From the NCBI RefSeq assembly GCF_003611465.1, contig NZ_RAXV01000007.1, positions 38,064-102,063 on the forward strand: a DNA stretch of 64,000 nt, read 5' to 3'. Below are positions 38,841 to 47,661 of the stretch, piece after piece. The DNA is from Acinetobacter tianfuensis (GTDB lineage: Bacteria > Pseudomonadota > Gammaproteobacteria > Pseudomonadales > Moraxellaceae). The notes below the pieces were generated by a model. That model worked only from the letters and a program-made list of their open reading frames with translations. It searched no databases and was not told where the DNA came from. The translations under genes and the position numbers were made by a program. How positions within the stretch are numbered: the stretch's first letter is position 1; each line of letters opens with the position of its first letter.

Positions 38841-39358
38841 TGAGACACCTCCATACGGCTGATTTCAACTGCCGCCTGATCTATTTTTTCTGCGATGGCA
38901 TACACCTGTTCGGGTGTCAGTTCACAGTGCTGAATTTTAATGCGCAGTGATGCTTTCAAGTTTTCCATCGCACGTTTGATATCAGCATATTGTTCATTGT
39001 TATGGATTTGCTTGCGGGTATCAAAACGGCACAGGATTTTCTCTACAGTCGCTTGTTCCGCTTCTAGATGCTGCATGCCAAGTGGGCTAATACTGTACTG
39101 TTTACGCTCTTCAGCATTCAGTTCTGCATGAATGTACTGCTGTTCTTCAAGATAGTTCAGCGTTGGGTAAATCGTCCCTGTACTTGGGCTGTAACCGCCG
39201 CCCACGATTGCGCCTACATCTTTAATAATGTCGTAGCAGTATTTGGGCGCTTGAGAGATGAGATACAGCACCAGCAGTTTCATATGCCCTGCTTCAAATA
39301 GGCGTTTACGTGTTTTAACAGGACTATCGCTAGCAGTAAGAAGGTCTGAATTTGGCAT
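38837..39358 (-). CDS. PadR-family transcriptional regulator
   Basis: 173 residues. The winged-helix DNA-binding domain (about 20-100) contains GHMKLLVLYLISQAPKYCYDIIKDVGAIVGGGYSPSTGTIYPTLNYLEEQQYI, the PadR signature, then a C-terminal dimerisation helix. PadR proteins repress genes and are relieved by phenolics or other ligands. Start MPNSDLLTASD is used because the frame above it begins with a TTG. Palindromic sites at 39363-39398 lie just upstream, suggesting autoregulation of the padR-DUF3861-DUF2798 operon. Confidence 0.85.
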   Translation of the reverse strand: MPNSDLLTASDSPVKTRKRLFEAGHMKLLVLYLISQAPKYCYDIIKDVGAIVGGGYSPSTGTIYPTLNYLEEQQYIHAELNAEERKQYSISPLGMQHLEAEQATVEKILCRFDTRKQIHNNEQYADIKRAMENLKASLRIKIQHCELTPEQVYAIAEKIDQAAVEISRMEVSQ

Positions 39359-39362
39359 AACC

Positions 39363-39398
39363 AAGATACACCTTAAGATCAATTAAGATATATCTTAA
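39363..39398. promoter_or_regulatory. PadR operator candidates
   Basis: TTAAGATATATCTTAA (39383-39398) is a perfect palindrome; AAGATACACCTT (39363-39374) is a near copy with two changes. The centres of the 12-mers are 22 bp apart, two helical turns. Position directly before padR fits autorepression. Confidence 0.6.
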
Positions 39399-39559
39399 AC
39401 TATTTTCTTTGGATGAAATATACTTTTTATTAAATTTTTATGAATTCATAAAACATCAATATGTAAGCAAAGTTTAGATATATGACAAATCAATAAAAGT
39501 GTCATTTTCAACTATTAAGTTTGAATCGCTTTTTAAAAAATCAAACCTGAGACAACATA

Positions 39560-41956
39560 ATGACTAAACTGACTTCATTAAGCTTAGCGGTATTATTGGC
39601 ATTCAATTTAACTGCCTGTAACGACAATGATGATAATGACGGATCATCCGCCCTGCCTGAAACACCAACTACACCAGCTCCAGAGCCAGAAACGCCAGAA
39701 GAAGAAGTTCCTGTACCTAAAAGCTATTTAGACGAAAACTTCGATCAGCTTAGCGCGCTTCCAGCCTCATGGACTGCACTGCGCTCCAATGCAGGCACGG
39801 TTGAAGTCAAAGACGGCAGCCTGTTCATTGACGGACGCGCCAATGACACACAAATGACCACGTTAATGCTGTCACCTGAATATCAAAAACTCAGAAACTA
39901 TCGCATAGATGTCGAATTTACCTATTTAGAAAGAAATAATGGCGGCCGCTGGGGCAGTATTATTTACCGCGCTGCGGACAGCTATGCTGAACCTGCCTTC
40001 ACCCCTTATTATCAATTTGCAATTCGCGCTGATGCAACTGGCGCAAGCGGTTTAGAACTGGCGCTGCGCCAGCCTACCAATGCGTGGAATGTCCTGCATA
40101 AATCTGCTTATAAAGAAAATATGGACATCAACACGCCGCATAAAGCGACGGTGATTGTGCATGGTCAGCGTGTGCGCCACTATATTGATGACAATTTAGT
40201 GCTGGATACCACACTGCCTTATAATCTAGACCAAGGCGCAGTCGGCTTATCTACTGCCGGCTTATTAATGAAAGTGGATTCAATCAAGATTACTGAACAG
40301 CTTGATCCGCTGCCTGAATCCAACCGCGTTACAGAAATTATTGACCAAAACCTGCCTGTTTCTATGGCGCCAACCATTGCCCAGCCTGCACCTGTGAACG
40401 GCATTTCCTCTGCTGCTGCAACACACATTGCCTATCAGCTGGATGAACAGTTAAATCTGCTGAATGCTGAACAGAAAAAAGTCATGCCTTTGCGTGATTA
40501 TCTAAATGACGCAACGCGCCGCACGCTGCCGCTCCTTCATATCAAAAATGAACAAACCATTGAAAAATTAAAAGCGCTGAACGAAAGCCATGACCTGTCA
40601 GATATCACCTTGCTTTCAGATCAGCCTGAACTTTTGCGCAAAGCCCGGATTGCCATTCCTGCCCTTCGAACAGCGCTGGATTATTCCAAACAAACGGGAT
40701 TAACAAATTCACGTAAAGATATAGTCACCATTGCGCACAATACCAATTTATCGCTTTCTAAAATTGTCATTCTGCCCAAGCATCTTGTACAGACAGAAGC
40801 TGTTTCGCATTTACAGCGCCTGCTGATTACACCTTGGGCAAATATTGAGACCAATAATGCGTTAACGGCTGCCGAAGCGATAAGCACAGGTGTCAATGGT
40901 ATTTATACGTCTCAGCCAGAGACGGTTCAATCCATTATGAAATTGATGGCGCCTAACACGCTGCTGCGCAAACCGCTTATTACAGGACATCGCGGCATTC
41001 CTGCACTTGAAGATGAAAATACTTTAGAAGGCACATTAAAGGCCATCGAAGTCGGCGCAGATGCGGTTGAGTACGATGTATATCTTTCTAAAGACAATCA
41101 TGTCGTGGTCATGCATGATTCAACCACAACACGCACCACAGGTGTAAATGCCAAAATTGAAGATTTGACGCTTGCAGAAATTCAGCACTTACGCACCATT
41201 CCAAATGGACGTAAAGTGCCGACAATGGATGAGATTCTTGCGGCTGTGAAAAAATATCCAAATGTGACCCATTTCATTGAAATCAAAAGTTCAAAACCTG
41301 AAATTGTTCCAAAAATTAAAGCTTTGCTAGATAAGTATGATGCTTATGACCAAGCGATTGTGATTAGTTTTCTTGGTGATCAAATGCTGCATATGAAGAA
41401 TGAATTGCCGGGCGTATCGACTGGTTTTTTAACCAGCACACCGACAGCGCAAAGCAATATTGTCAACACGCGCCGCATTTTAGATGCAACGCAAAAATAT
41501 TCCTCAACTTTTAACCCGTCTTTTTCTGGTTTAAATAAAGAACTGATGGTTATGGCGAGCCAGCGCGGCGTGACCTTCTGGCCGTGGACGTTCCGCATGA
41601 ACAAAGATGATTTCAACCGCATGTATGTTCAAGGCACGCATGGTTTAACTACAGATTATGCGCATGATTCATCCAATCTGGCCGTAAAGCTAAATACAGC
41701 CAGCCAAATCACAGCCGCTGTAGGTAAACCTCTAGAAATCAATGCAGAAATCCAAACTCAGATTGGAGCGAAATCAAATTACATTGTGAAAAATATGCTG
41801 GTTTTGCCAAATTCAGTTAAATATACACAAAATGGTCAAGGGCTGACATTTACCGAAAAAGGCACTGCCTATGTCATGCCAAGCTATCAATATACGATGG
41901 CGCCAAATTACACCTATACCATTTATGCAAAGCCTGTCACTGTAACGATTCAATAG
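39560..41956 (+). CDS. Large lipoprotein with C-terminal glycerophosphodiester phosphodiesterase domain
   Basis: 798 residues. Lipobox LTAC (Cys20), an acidic Asn/Asp and Pro/Thr/Glu linker, then a beta-rich lectin-like domain (about 50-240, containing YLERNNGGRWGSIIYRAADSY). Residues about 285-460 resemble a GDPD TIM barrel without catalytic residues, and residues 470-720 are a complete GDPD domain with GHRG (His477), VEYDVY (Glu504) and VVMHDS (His519). GDPD enzymes cleave glycerophosphodiesters to glycerol-3-phosphate, which could feed glpD. Alone on this strand; probably outer-membrane or periplasmic. Substrate unknown. Confidence 0.83.
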   Translation: MTKLTSLSLAVLLAFNLTACNDNDDNDGSSALPETPTTPAPEPETPEEEVPVPKSYLDENFDQLSALPASWTALRSNAGTVEVKDGSLFIDGRANDTQMTTLMLSPEYQKLRNYRIDVEFTYLERNNGGRWGSIIYRAADSYAEPAFTPYYQFAIRADATGASGLELALRQPTNAWNVLHKSAYKENMDINTPHKATVIVHGQRVRHYIDDNLVLDTTLPYNLDQGAVGLSTAGLLMKVDSIKITEQLDPLPESNRVTEIIDQNLPVSMAPTIAQPAPVNGISSAAATHIAYQLDEQLNLLNAEQKKVMPLRDYLNDATRRTLPLLHIKNEQTIEKLKALNESHDLSDITLLSDQPELLRKARIAIPALRTALDYSKQTGLTNSRKDIVTIAHNTNLSLSKIVILPKHLVQTEAVSHLQRLLITPWANIETNNALTAAEAISTGVNGIYTSQPETVQSIMKLMAPNTLLRKPLITGHRGIPALEDENTLEGTLKAIEVGADAVEYDVYLSKDNHVVVMHDSTTTRTTGVNAKIEDLTLAEIQHLRTIPNGRKVPTMDEILAAVKKYPNVTHFIEIKSSKPEIVPKIKALLDKYDAYDQAIVISFLGDQMLHMKNELPGVSTGFLTSTPTAQSNIVNTRRILDATQKYSSTFNPSFSGLNKELMVMASQRGVTFWPWTFRMNKDDFNRMYVQGTHGLTTDYAHDSSNLAVKLNTASQITAAVGKPLEINAEIQTQIGAKSNYIVKNMLVLPNSVKYTQNGQGLTFTEKGTAYVMPSYQYTMAPNYTYTIYAKPVTVTIQ

Positions 41957-42019
41957 GTTTCAAAATAGCCATCTACTCATTCAGTTCATTGTCGGTCTTG
42001 ATGATGAACTGAATACCCC

Positions 42020-43195
42020 CTATGCAATATGCTCGAAATTAATCGTTGCGGACATAAGTAATTTCATTAAATCAGCCTGTGAATTACATTTAGTTTTTGC
42101 ATAAATTTGTTTTAAATAAGTTCTAACCGAACTCAAAGCCAATCCTTTTTGTTCCGCAATTTCTTCCAGATTTAAACCATTAACAAAGAGCTCACAAACC
42201 TGTATTTCTCTGCTCGACAGCATATAGGAGTTTTTTAAAAATACTGTTGCCAGCTCACTATACTGATTTGTTTCGGTCATAAAAATAACCACTCTCTGAG
42301 AGGCTGGTTCACCCATTTTATTTTGCTGTAAAATTTTTGCGCACGGAACAATACTCAACATCAGTTTTTGTTCAGATGTTTGATCAATCAATGCCATAAC
42401 ACCCCCTACAGATGAACTATCGGTCTGATTTAAATTAGATTTAGCTTGATCAAAAAATAATGCGCTCTGTATATATTGATTTAATTTTATCTGATGTTCT
42501 TTAGATATTTTAATTCGGTTAGATTGATCAATCTTAATTAGCTTTGATTTTTCAATAACGTTCTGTGCACTTTGATTTGTATAAATAAGCCGAGAATCCT
42601 GATCAATTAGCATCACCCCTAATTTTAAGCAATCTAATAATCTATATAAATCTTGATTATGCTGTTGAACTAAAGATAGTTGACGATAGATTTGCAAAGC
42701 ACGGCGTAAATGCGTACCGATACGCCTCAATATATCTAATTCTCTCTGTTCATATTTACACGATGCCCGATGTAAACCTAACACCCCCCAACGATACTGC
42801 CCTGTATCAAGTAAAACAGCTGAAATATAGAAAACGCCTGTAGGCTTTAAACATCTATCGTAAAAAATAAATTCATCTGAATCTGGCGGCTTTAAGGCAT
42901 AATCACTCAGATTCATATGAACAACCCCGCCCACTCCTGCTTGCTGCCATAATGGAGCATGCAATCGCATATCAATGATTTTTATACACTCTTCTTGATA
43001 TGCAGCCATACTCACATCTGGAATCTGATGACTATAAATAAAATCGTGTTCGGGATTAAGCTGATCAAGAAATACAAAAATCGCCGTTTTGCTGCCCGTA
43101 TATCTAACAACTTCTTCGAGCACATCTGGCCATTGCGCTCTATCTAAAGCAGCATCATAAATCATGCCAATTAATTTACTTTCGAGCTCTGACAT
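42020..43195 (-). CDS. LuxR-type transcriptional regulator with PAS-like sensor
   Basis: 391 residues. The C-terminal 60 residues are a GerE/LuxR HTH (YMLSSREIQVCELFVNGLNLEEIAEQKGLALSSVRTYLKQIYAKTKCNSQADL). The middle (about 180-230, LLDCLKLGVMLIDQDSRLIYTNQSAQNVIEKS) has a PAS-like pattern. The N-terminal 150 residues look like a sensory domain I cannot name. GGGTGAG precedes the start. It is divergent from nothing obvious and no autoinducer synthase is nearby, so its signal is unknown. Confidence 0.82.
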   Translation of the reverse strand: MSELESKLIGMIYDAALDRAQWPDVLEEVVRYTGSKTAIFVFLDQLNPEHDFIYSHQIPDVSMAAYQEECIKIIDMRLHAPLWQQAGVGGVVHMNLSDYALKPPDSDEFIFYDRCLKPTGVFYISAVLLDTGQYRWGVLGLHRASCKYEQRELDILRRIGTHLRRALQIYRQLSLVQQHNQDLYRLLDCLKLGVMLIDQDSRLIYTNQSAQNVIEKSKLIKIDQSNRIKISKEHQIKLNQYIQSALFFDQAKSNLNQTDSSSVGGVMALIDQTSEQKLMLSIVPCAKILQQNKMGEPASQRVVIFMTETNQYSELATVFLKNSYMLSSREIQVCELFVNGLNLEEIAEQKGLALSSVRTYLKQIYAKTKCNSQADLMKLLMSATINFEHIA

Positions 43196-43461
43196 AACTC
43201 ACCCAAATTACTTATAATGAATTTAATAATATTTTTTGATTATTTATGTAATGTCTTTAGAACAAAGTCAAGGAAACATGAAATGTAATATATTTATTCA
43301 CAAATCAAAAAATTAATAAAATTTATTATTTACTCCGCAGAATCCCCTATATTTATTAGACCTCTTTAATAAATTACTTTTCAATCCAATACCATCTAAA
43401 CCATCCCCCCTAAACACATATTAAGAATGATTAACTTGAATAGCGCACCTCCATTTTGAAC
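43196..43461. other. AT-rich gap between luxR-type gene and cysN
   Basis: About 270 bases with no coding frame; carries the promoter region of the LuxR-type gene. No other structure noticed apart from the cysN terminator below. Confidence 0.6.
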
Positions 43462-43491
43462 AAAAAACCCCGCCTTTCGGCGGGTTTTTTT
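43462..43491 (-). terminator. Terminator of cysD-cysN
   Basis: A tract, CCCGCC, loop TTTC, GGCGGG, seven Ts. Lies 16 bases past the cysN stop and would work on either strand. Confidence 0.9.
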
Positions 43492-43507
43492 AAATCAATT
43501 CAATCTA

Positions 43508-45121
43508 TTACAAACGAACTAACTCAACAATTTTTTCAGCCACTTCTTCAGCAGCCTCTACGGCATAAGCCACATCCGTACCTTCAGCGAGGTCTGTAAC
43601 AACCACTACACCAGTTTCACGAAGCAGCGCAACTTGAGCAGCATCTAAACCAGCTTTCGCAATTGCAACCACGCCTTGCTGAATCAGCAAGCTTTCAATC
43701 GCTTGCGCATTTTCAAGGGCTTTAGCACTAACAGTCACCGCAGCTGGTTTTTGCCCCAAACGCGCAGCACGCGCTTCCGCAGTTACAGGTTCGTTGTGTG
43801 CAGTCCATTCCACCGCAGATTCAACCATACCCGCGCCGACAGTCACGTTGCTTAAACGGTCAATAAAGATGAAAGAGCCTGTGTAACGGCTGTCATGGTA
43901 ACGATCAAATACAACAGGAGCATCAAATTCAATCGTTACGTCTGCAATCGCATTCAGTTCAAGCTGTTCAACTTCCGTTTTTTCCAGTGTGTTGACATTG
44001 GTACGGTAGTTAATTTTCGCAACTTTGGCAGGAATCGTTTGCGTACCAAACTTCACGTTATACAGTTTGCCAACCACTAAAGGCTGATCTGTCATCCACA
44101 CCACAGATGCACGTGCAGAACGTGAAGTTAAGGGCTGCTCACCCGCTTTTACCAGTACGTTGCCTCGTGAAATATCAATTTCATCATTTAATGTAAGTGT
44201 TACTGCTTGACCAGCTATGGCATTTTCAAGGTTGCCGTCAAAAGTAACAATTTCTTTAACTGTTGATTTCTTGCCAGATGGAAGCGCAACAATTTCATCG
44301 CCAACAGCAACTTCACCCAGTGCAATCGTGCCGCAGAAACCGCGGAAGTCTAGGTTTGGACGGTTCACATATTGAACAGGGAAACGGAATTCATGCGTAC
44401 TGCTGTCACGTGTAATTTCAACAGTTTCCAAAGTCTCCATTAAGGTCTGGCCTTGGTACCAAGGTGTATTTGGAGATTTGTTTACAACGTTGTCACCATT
44501 TAACGCAGAAATAGGCGTAAAGATAATATTCGCAGGTTTACGCTCACCCAATTGGTTCACAAATTCGTTGTACTCTGCTTGAATTTCATTGAAACGAGCT
44601 TCAGAAAATTCAACTAAATCCATTTTGTTAATTGCAACAACAATGTTGCGAATACCCAAAAGGCTTGCAATAAATGAGTGACGGCGAGTCTGAGTTTGCA
44701 CACCGTAACGCGCATCAATCAAAATGATTGCTAAATCTGCAGTCGATGCGCCTGTTGCCATGTTGCGGGTATACTGCTCATGTCCCGGGGTGTCGGCAAT
44801 GATGAACTTACGTTTTTCAGTAGAGAAATAACGGTAAGCTACATCAATGGTAATGCCCTGCTCACGTTCTGCTTGCAGACCATCTACGAGTAAAGCCAAG
44901 TCAGGCGCATCGCCCGTCGTGCCGACTTTTTTCGAGTCACGTGTTACCGCTTGCAATTGATCTTCATAAATCAATTTTGAATCATAAAGCAAACGGCCGA
45001 TTAACGTCGATTTACCGTCATCCACATTACCGCAAGTCAGGAAACGCAATAAGTCTTTATTTTCGTGCTGTTTTAAATATGCCAAGATGTCTTGGCTAAT
45101 TAAATCTGATTGATGAGACAT
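43508..45121 (-). CDS. cysN: Sulfate adenylyltransferase subunit 1 (GTPase), with altered C-terminus
   Basis: 537 residues. Elongation-factor-like GTPase: [10 protein letters not shown] (P-loop), [12 protein letters not shown] (G3) and INKMDLV (G4), then two beta-barrel domains. With CysD it makes adenosine 5'-phosphosulfate from sulfate and ATP, driven by GTP hydrolysis. From residue 454 an 84-residue tail begins [11 protein letters not shown], which matches the linker of CysNC fusions, but the APS-kinase P-loop is missing (AKALENAQ stands in its place). So the enzyme is CysN-type, probably not a kinase. cysD is upstream, 114 bases away. Confidence 0.93.
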   Translation of the reverse strand: MSHQSDLISQDILAYLKQHENKDLLRFLTCGNVDDGKSTLIGRLLYDSKLIYEDQLQAVTRDSKKVGTTGDAPDLALLVDGLQAEREQGITIDVAYRYFSTEKRKFIIADTPGHEQYTRNMATGASTADLAIILIDARYGVQTQTRRHSFIASLLGIRNIVVAINKMDLVEFSEARFNEIQAEYNEFVNQLGERKPANIIFTPISALNGDNVVNKSPNTPWYQGQTLMETLETVEITRDSSTHEFRFPVQYVNRPNLDFRGFCGTIALGEVAVGDEIVALPSGKKSTVKEIVTFDGNLENAIAGQAVTLTLNDEIDISRGNVLVKAGEQPLTSRSARASVVWMTDQPLVVGKLYNVKFGTQTIPAKVAKINYRTNVNTLEKTEVEQLELNAIADVTIEFDAPVVFDRYHDSRYTGSFIFIDRLSNVTVGAGMVESAVEWTAHNEPVTAEARAARLGQKPAAVTVSAKALENAQAIESLLIQQGVVAIAKAGLDAAQVALLRETGVVVVTDLAEGTDVAYAVEAAEEVAEKIVELVRL

Positions 45122-45175
45122 TGCTCAAAGCTCCACATATTCTTTTGAAATCGGTTTCTTAAATCCCCCTGTATC

Positions 45176-45222
45176 CCCCCTTTAAAAAAGGGGGAAATTC
45201 TCCTCTCTTTTATAAAGAGAGG
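45176..45222. repeat. Two stacked hairpins between cysD and cysN
   Basis: CCCCCTTT/AAAGGGGG (45176-45194) and CCTCTCTTT/AAAGAGAGG (45202-45222), both perfect with 3-base loops. They belong to the dispersed repeat type seen at 23753 and 33855. In the mRNA they may protect or separate the two cistrons. Confidence 0.65.
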
Positions 45223-45235
45223 CCGGGAGAGATTT

Positions 45236-46150
45236 CTAGAAGTAACCTTCCTGCTTTTTCTTTTCCATCGAGCCAGCTTCATCATGGTCAATCATACGGC
45301 CTTGACGTTCTGAGCTGGTCGCTAAAAGCATTTCTTGAATGATTTCCGGCAAGGTGCTTGCAGTCGATTCAACTGCACCTGTTAACGGATAACAGCCAAG
45401 TGTACGGAAACGTACCGATTTCATTTGCGGCACTTCACCTTCGTTCAAACGCATGCGCTCATCATCTACCATAATGAGTGTACCGCTGCGCTCAACCACT
45501 GGACGTTCAGCAGCTAAATACAAAGGAACAAGCTTAATATTTTCCAGATAGATGTATTGCCAAATATCCAACTCAGTCCAGTTAGACAATGGGAACACAC
45601 GAATGCTTTCACCCTTGTTCACTTTACCGTTGTAAAGATTCCAAAGTTCAGGACGCTGGTTTTTCGGGTCCCAACGGTGCTTCGTATCACGGAAAGAATA
45701 AACACGCTCTTTAGCACGTGATTTTTCTTCGTCACGGCGCGCACCGCCAAAAGCAGCATCAAACTGGTATTTATCAAGCGCTTGTTTTAAGCCTTGAGTT
45801 TTCATGATGTCTGTATATTTTGAACTGCCATAGTCAAATGGGTTTACATTCGCATCTAGGCCTTCTTTATTTTGATGCACGATCAAATCAAAGCCATGCT
45901 CTTTCGCCATGTTGTCACGGAAAGTAATCATGTCTTTAAACTTCCAGCCCGTATCGACATGCAGCAGCGGGAATGGAAGTTTGGCAGGATAGAAGGCTTT
46001 CAATGCAAGATGCAGCATAACCGCAGAATCTTTACCAATAGAATAAAGCATCACTGGGTTTTCAAACTCAGCGGCAACTTCACGGATGATATGAATACTC
46101 TCAGCTTCTAGCTGCTTAAGATGAGTAAGTCTTTCCTCATTTAACGACAT
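45236..46150 (-). CDS. cysD: Sulfate adenylyltransferase subunit 2
   Basis: 304-residue PP-loop ATP pyrophosphatase domain, [42 protein letters not shown], that adenylates sulfate. Other family stretches: [16 protein letters not shown] and [16 protein letters not shown]. Start: ATG giving [14 protein letters not shown]; a GTG three codons earlier would add only MLS. Transcribed with cysN. ISAba1 sits 285 bases upstream with an outward promoter facing this gene. Confidence 0.95.
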   Translation of the reverse strand: MSLNEERLTHLKQLEAESIHIIREVAAEFENPVMLYSIGKDSAVMLHLALKAFYPAKLPFPLLHVDTGWKFKDMITFRDNMAKEHGFDLIVHQNKEGLDANVNPFDYGSSKYTDIMKTQGLKQALDKYQFDAAFGGARRDEEKSRAKERVYSFRDTKHRWDPKNQRPELWNLYNGKVNKGESIRVFPLSNWTELDIWQYIYLENIKLVPLYLAAERPVVERSGTLIMVDDERMRLNEGEVPQMKSVRFRTLGCYPLTGAVESTASTLPEIIQEMLLATSSERQGRMIDHDEAGSMEKKKQEGYF

Positions 46151-46426
46151 GGACAACACCAGCTTAGAAAATCGTGTACTTATGACACTTTTGAAATTTG
46201 TTATTCATTATAGTGATTTACTTATCCCAACTATTGCTTGTTTTATTATATTGATATGCAAATTCGTCATATAAAACTTTGCTGATATTTTTAATCAATT
46301 TTACTGAGCAAAACAACACCGACTTATAAATCTAACCAATTATGCCATAATTTCCGTATATTTATTAAAAGTCTAAACGATGAAGTCATAGTTAAATACT
46401 CTAATGCTTTTATTTTCAAATTTATA
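46151..46426. other. cysD upstream region
   Basis: About 275 bases between cysD and the ISAba1 target site. It presumably holds the native cysD promoter; no gene and no strong terminator were noticed, so ISAba1-driven transcripts could reach cysD. Confidence 0.55.
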
Positions 46427-46435
46427 AAAAAACCC
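46427..46435. repeat. ISAba1 target-site duplication, left copy
   Basis: AAAAAAACC, identical to 47615-47623. A 9-bp duplication is expected for ISAba1. Confidence 0.92.
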
Positions 46436-46467
46436 TCTGTACACGACAAAAATAGATAACTCATTGA

Positions 46468-46495
46468 AATAATGTCATAATAATTGTTTTCTAAC
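46468..46495 (-). promoter_or_regulatory. ISAba1 outward promoter pointing at cysD
   Basis: On the minus strand TTAGAA (46490-46495), 16-base spacer, TTATTT (46468-46473). These are the -35 and -10 reported for ISAba1-driven overexpression of resistance genes. The distance to the cysD start is about 320 bases. Confidence 0.75.
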
Positions 46496-46505
46496 GACGA
46501 ATACT

Positions 46506-47075
46506 ATGACACATCTCAATGAGTTATATCTTATCTTAAACAAATCTCTAAAATGGAACAAGTCACATTTAAAGTGCTTTGCGCTCATCATGCTTGTGAT
46601 TATTTTAAAGCAAACATGTAATCTTTCTTCTGCATCTAAAGCCTTGCCCATCAAGTGCTTACCACAATCATTTTATCGACGTATGCAGCGCTTCTTTGCA
46701 GGTCAGTATTTTGATTATCGTCAAATTTCTCAGTTGATTTTCAATATGTTTTCATTCGACCAAGTGCAACTGACTTTAGATAGAACCAATTGGAAATGGG
46801 GAAAACGAAATATTAATATCCTGATGCTCGCAATCGTTTATCGTGGAATAGCGATACCTATCCTTTGGACATTGCTTAATAAAAGTGGAAATTCAGATAC
46901 GAAAGAGCGCATTGCTTTGATTCAACGCTTTATAGCCATTTTTGGTAAAGACCGTATTGTGAATGTGTTCGCAGACAGAGAGTTTATCGGTGAGCAGTGG
47001 TTTACATGGTTAATTGAACAAGACATCAACTTCTGCATTCGTGTTAAAAAAACTTCATTGTCACCAATCATTTAG
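46506..47075 (+). CDS. ISAba1 transposase, first frame
   Basis: 189 residues (MTHLNELYLILNKSLKWNKS...). Contains two of the catalytic acids of the DDE domain (LTLDRTNWKWG and FADREFIGEQWF). The frame ends shortly after a run of seven A (47046-47052). Continuing in the -1 frame from that run joins it smoothly to the second half. Confidence 0.88.
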   Translation: MTHLNELYLILNKSLKWNKSHLKCFALIMLVIILKQTCNLSSASKALPIKCLPQSFYRRMQRFFAGQYFDYRQISQLIFNMFSFDQVQLTLDRTNWKWGKRNINILMLAIVYRGIAIPILWTLLNKSGNSDTKERIALIQRFIAIFGKDRIVNVFADREFIGEQWFTWLIEQDINFCIRVKKTSLSPII

Positions 47076-47596
47076 GAAAGAATCATAAAATTAGTGATTT
47101 ATTTCGCCATCTTAAAGTTGGTCAAATTGAATGTCGTAAACGACGGATTTTGGTTGGTCGGGTGAAACTATATATAAGTGCACTACAGTTAGAAAATGGA
47201 GAGCTTTTACTCGTCGTTTCTCCTCAGTTTAATGCCAATGCTATTCAGGATTATGCATTACGCTGGGAAATTGAAACCTTATTCAGTTGTCTCAAAGGAC
47301 GCGGGTTTAATCTTGAAAATACGCGCTTGACAGACCCTAGACGAGTGAAAAAATTGATTGCGGTGTTAGCTATAAGCTTCTGTTGGTGTTACTTAACGGG
47401 TGAATGGCAACATGATCAAAAAAAAGCGATAAAAATAAAGAAGCATGGACGACTCTCAATGAGTTTATTTCGCTATGGTTTAGACTATGTTCAAATGGCG
47501 ATTCAGCGTTTAATTGGTTTTGGGAAAAAAGAAGAGTTTAAGGAAATTTTGGCAATTTTAAGAAGGCAGAATCCTGATAGGATAAGGGTTCTGTGA
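47051..47596 (+). CDS. ISAba1 transposase, second half (-1 frame)
   Basis: 181 codons in the -1 frame, open from the A7 run to the stop; the first 33 codons are the natural continuation (NFIVTNHLGKNHKISDLFRHLK). It contains the IS4 signature YALRWEIETLFSCLK, i.e. Y-x2-R-x3-E-x6-K with the catalytic Glu. Made as a fusion with the first half by frameshifting or transcript slippage at the A run. As a separate protein it lacks its own start in the normal place. Confidence 0.85.
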   Translation, partial: NFIVTNHLGKNHKISDLFRHLKVGQIECRKRRILVGRVKLYISALQLENGELLLVVSPQFNANAIQDYALRWEIETLFSCLKGRGFNLENTRLTDPRRVKKLIAVLAISFCWCYLTGEWQHDQKKAIKIKKHGRLSMSLFRYGLDYVQMAIQRLIGFGKKEEFKEILAILRRQNPDRIRVL

Positions 47597-47614
47597 AATT
47601 TGTCGTGTACAGAG

Positions 47615-47623
47615 AAAAAAACC
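47615..47623. repeat. ISAba1 target-site duplication, right copy
   Basis: AAAAAAACC, matching 46427-46435. Confidence 0.92.
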
Positions 47624-47661
47624 TTAGAGTAAAAGCAGTTCTCTTTTATACCCTGCAGACT

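Larger units (their letters stand above)
46436..47614 (+). mobile_element. ISAba1: ISAba1 (IS4 family), complete
   Basis: 1,179 bases bounded by CTCTGTACACGACAAA (46436-46451) and its inverted copy TTTGTCGTGTACAGAG (47599-47614), with 9-bp target duplications on both sides. It carries the two transposase frames. The published element is about 1,180 bp, so this copy is essentially full length. It lies between cysD and an unknown gene and has not interrupted an evident coding sequence. Confidence 0.95.

Noticed and set aside
46436..47614. Possibility that ISAba1 disrupted a gene
   Set aside because: Joining the flanks at the target site gives no open frame across the insertion; it is intergenic.
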